Below, piece after piece: positions 61,988 to 64,000 of a stretch of DNA of 64,000 bases. This stretch comes from Coffea arabica (taxonomy: Eukaryota > Streptophyta > Magnoliopsida > Gentianales > Rubiaceae), in NCBI RefSeq assembly GCF_036785885.1, contig NC_092323.1, forward strand, positions 11,292,501 through 11,356,500. Reading direction: 5' to 3'. The stretch's first letter is position 1; every line of letters starts with the position of its first letter. The notes beneath the pieces were generated by a model. That model saw nothing but the letters and a program-made list of their open reading frames with translations, was not told where the DNA came from and did not search any database. A program made the position numbers and the translations under genes.

Positions 61988-63316
61988 ATGATCTTTTCTT
62001 GGAGACACAAGAGAGCAAATCGCCGCGGCCAGGCTAGGAAAAATGAGGCTTTGGAGGGGAATTGTGACTTAGAACTCACGATTCCAAAACATTTTCAGTG
62101 CCCGATTTCTCTTGATCTAATGAAGGATCCTGTGACATTGTCAACCGGGATCACATATGATCGAGAGAACATCGAAAGATGGATTGAGGCTGGCAATCAA
62201 ACTTGTCCCGTGACGAACCAAGCCTTGAAGAGTTTTGATCAAATCCCAAACCATTCCATAAGGAGGATGATTCAAGATTGGTGTGTTGAGAATAAATCTT
62301 ATGGAGTAGAAAGGATACCAACGCCCAGGATTCCGATAACCCCTTATGAGGTTTCGGAGATCAGCTCGAAGATTGTAGCTGCTACAACTCGTAAAGATGG
62401 AAACAAGTGCCAAGAATTGGTGGGAAAGATCAGAAATTTGGCGAAAGAAAGTGAACGTAACAAAAAACGCGTAGTCGAAAATGGAGTTGGCTATGTTTTA
62501 TCCTCTTCATTCGAGACTTTCGCGGGCGATTCGATGGAGAAACACGAAGTTTTACTAAAGGAGATCTTGTCTGCATTGACATGGATGTTCCCACTTGGGA
62601 TTGAAGGCCAATCCAAGCTAGGTTCATCGGCGTCCTTACGTTGCATTGCATGGTTTTTGCACGGCGAAGATTTATCCACACGACAACATGCAGTAATGGT
62701 ACTCAAAGAGTTGCTTGCAAATTCTTTAGACCATCAAATTTCCGATGGACTAATAGAAATTGAAGGCATTTCTGAAGCTTTGTTCAAGATTTTGAAAGTC
62801 CCAATTGGCCCTACAGCCACAAAAGCTTCTCTAATGGTCACATATTACATGTTACAATCTGAAAAGAGTGAGAAGTTGGCATCAAGATTTGTTGAGATGG
62901 GCTTGGTTTCTTTGGTGGTAGAAATGCTTGTTGATGGAGAAAAAAGTACATCAGAGAAGGCGCTTGGAGTTTTGGAGGCCATATGCAATTGGGAAGAAGG
63001 AAGAGAAAAGGCGTGCAGCAATGCTTTGACTATGCCATTGCTGGTTAAGAAAATTTTGAGGGTTTCAGAAATGGGTACAGAATTTGCCGTCTCAACTTTG
63101 TCGAAGCTTTGTAAAGAGGTTGAAGATGAAAATCCTGTGATTGAAGCATTGGAAGTTGGTGCTTTTCAGAAGCTTTTGGTTGTTTTACAAGTTGGATGCG
63201 GTGAAAATACCAAAGAGAAAATCACTGAACTGTTGAAGTTGATGAATCTTTACAGAAATAGAATAGATTGTTTTGATTCATTAAGCGGTTTCAAGTATAT
63301 TCAGAGGCCATATTGA
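61988..63316 (+). CDS. Plant U-box E3 ubiquitin ligase, PUB20/21 type
   Basis: Intronless 442-aa E3 ligase, cytosolic by family. The U-box spans about residues 32-104: IPKHFQCPISLDLMKDPVTL, STGITYDRENIERW, CPVTNQAL, IPNHSIRRMIQDWC. It recruits the E2 through hydrophobic contacts rather than zinc. The rest, about 120-430, is helical and repeat-like (ARM repeats: ALTWMF, AVMVLKELLAN, ALGVLEAICNWEEGR, VSTLSKLCKEVE), which should bind substrates. The basic N-terminus MIFSWRHKRANRRGQ, the size and the tail (GFKYIQRPY) fit the PUB20/PUB21 branch of the PUB22/23/24/CMPG1 group, known for defence and stress roles. Substrates cannot be told from sequence. No damage seen. Confidence 0.92.
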   Translation: MIFSWRHKRANRRGQARKNEALEGNCDLELTIPKHFQCPISLDLMKDPVTLSTGITYDRENIERWIEAGNQTCPVTNQALKSFDQIPNHSIRRMIQDWCVENKSYGVERIPTPRIPITPYEVSEISSKIVAATTRKDGNKCQELVGKIRNLAKESERNKKRVVENGVGYVLSSSFETFAGDSMEKHEVLLKEILSALTWMFPLGIEGQSKLGSSASLRCIAWFLHGEDLSTRQHAVMVLKELLANSLDHQISDGLIEIEGISEALFKILKVPIGPTATKASLMVTYYMLQSEKSEKLASRFVEMGLVSLVVEMLVDGEKSTSEKALGVLEAICNWEEGREKACSNALTMPLLVKKILRVSEMGTEFAVSTLSKLCKEVEDENPVIEALEVGAFQKLLVVLQVGCGENTKEKITELLKLMNLYRNRIDCFDSLSGFKYIQRPY

Positions 63317-64000
63317 TTACTGAACTAGATAATTTTTGCAGAAATTAGGCAAATGTATAGGATATACAAAAAATATATATATATATTACACTACAGTTAT
63401 ACATCATTGTAAATTTTACTGATTCTTTGGCCAATTGATCTGGTGCTGAATTTTCATACGATTTAACAATGATTATTGTGCCTGCGAAACAATTAAAATT
63501 TCAGATTGTTTCATATTTTTTTTTTTGGTTTCCCCCTAAAACTTTATTAAATTATTAAAGTTTTTTCCTTTCCAACTTCATTTTTCGTGAATTCTGGCGC
63601 AGAAGTCATAGGTTGACTGCTGGACTATTGCCAAAATCCGGCATTGAATAGTTGTATATTATTATTAGTTGGACGCAAACAAGCGAATTAAAGTAACTGA
63701 TATCGTATAGTTTATTGGTTCACTTTTTCTATTTCTTCTAGAAGAGTAAAACTCTATCCCCAACCAGGCAACCATTCGCCTGAATTCAATCTTCTTAACT
63801 TAGTTTAAAAAGATTAATGTCAAAAATTTTTTATATAGAAGTGTATGAGAGGTACATGTTATGCTAATGTCTAAAGCTAAACGTAGTTTTCTTTACTTGA
63901 ACTTAGGATCATAACACCATTTTAATGTACATACATGAAAATGAAGTTTCAACCTATTTGCTCAATTCCCTCCCAAGAACCACAAAAGAAATTAAAGAAT
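63317..64000. other. 3' flank of the U-box gene
   Basis: Probably 3' UTR at first, with a short (AT)n near 63373-63387 and AT-rich DNA after. No gene seen. Confidence 0.6.

Noticed and set aside
1-64000. CRISPR arrays, bacterial operons, rRNA or a viral genome
   Set aside because: No regularly spaced repeats, no compact gene blocks, no rRNA-like sequence. All polymerase-like sequence belongs to plant retrotransposons.

Overview
This is AT-rich nuclear DNA of a flowering plant. The evidence is spliced genes with GT-AG introns, plant-specific families (NAC, AP2/ERF, TMK receptor kinase, plant U-box ligase) and a dense mix of plant transposons. A eudicot is clear. An asterid is my guess from general sequence feel only.

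Layout. 1-4.2 kb has no recognised gene, only two candidate exons. A three-exon, atypical NAC-domain gene lies at 4.39-5.54 kb (minus strand), with a small tandem duplication over its 3' end. From 5.6 to 48 kb there is a repeat-rich block holding four members of one ERF subgroup (group IXc type, with a C-terminal EDLL-like tail). Two are intact and intronless, at 11.2-11.8 kb (-) and 35.3-35.9 kb (-). Two are pseudogenes, at 24.3-24.8 kb (+) and 42.4-42.7 kb (-). Non-coding segments of this block also recur in matching order (22.6-23.4 with 34.1-35.0 kb; 26.0 with 40.5 kb; 28.2 with 45.5 kb), which points to local segmental duplication followed by transposon invasion.

Mobile elements read from their own ends: a hAT-like element with an 8-bp target duplication (8.88-9.88 kb); a 5'-truncated LINE (15.26-16.20 kb); a full-length but dead Copia element with perfect 5-bp target duplications (17.40-22.08 kb); a long-TIR Mutator-like element (28.90-30.12 kb); a TIR element apparently carrying a captured host gene fragment (30.57-31.52 kb); a small non-autonomous LTR element sitting in an ERF pseudogene (42.74-44.60 kb); a Helitron candidate (57.63-59.43 kb); and several MITEs and SINE-like relics.

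The last third holds two well-preserved genes. One is a TMK1-type receptor kinase in two exons (49.81-53.46 kb, +). The other is an intronless U-box/ARM E3 ligase of the PUB20/21 type (61.99-63.32 kb, +) with a TATA box and three W-box cores upstream. The ERF genes, the U-box ligase and its W-boxes all suit stress or defence signalling, but nothing in the sequence shows that they act together. I saw no convincing undescribed biochemical system. The most interesting structures are the ERF birth-and-death cluster with its conserved promoter element and the gene-capturing TIR element.
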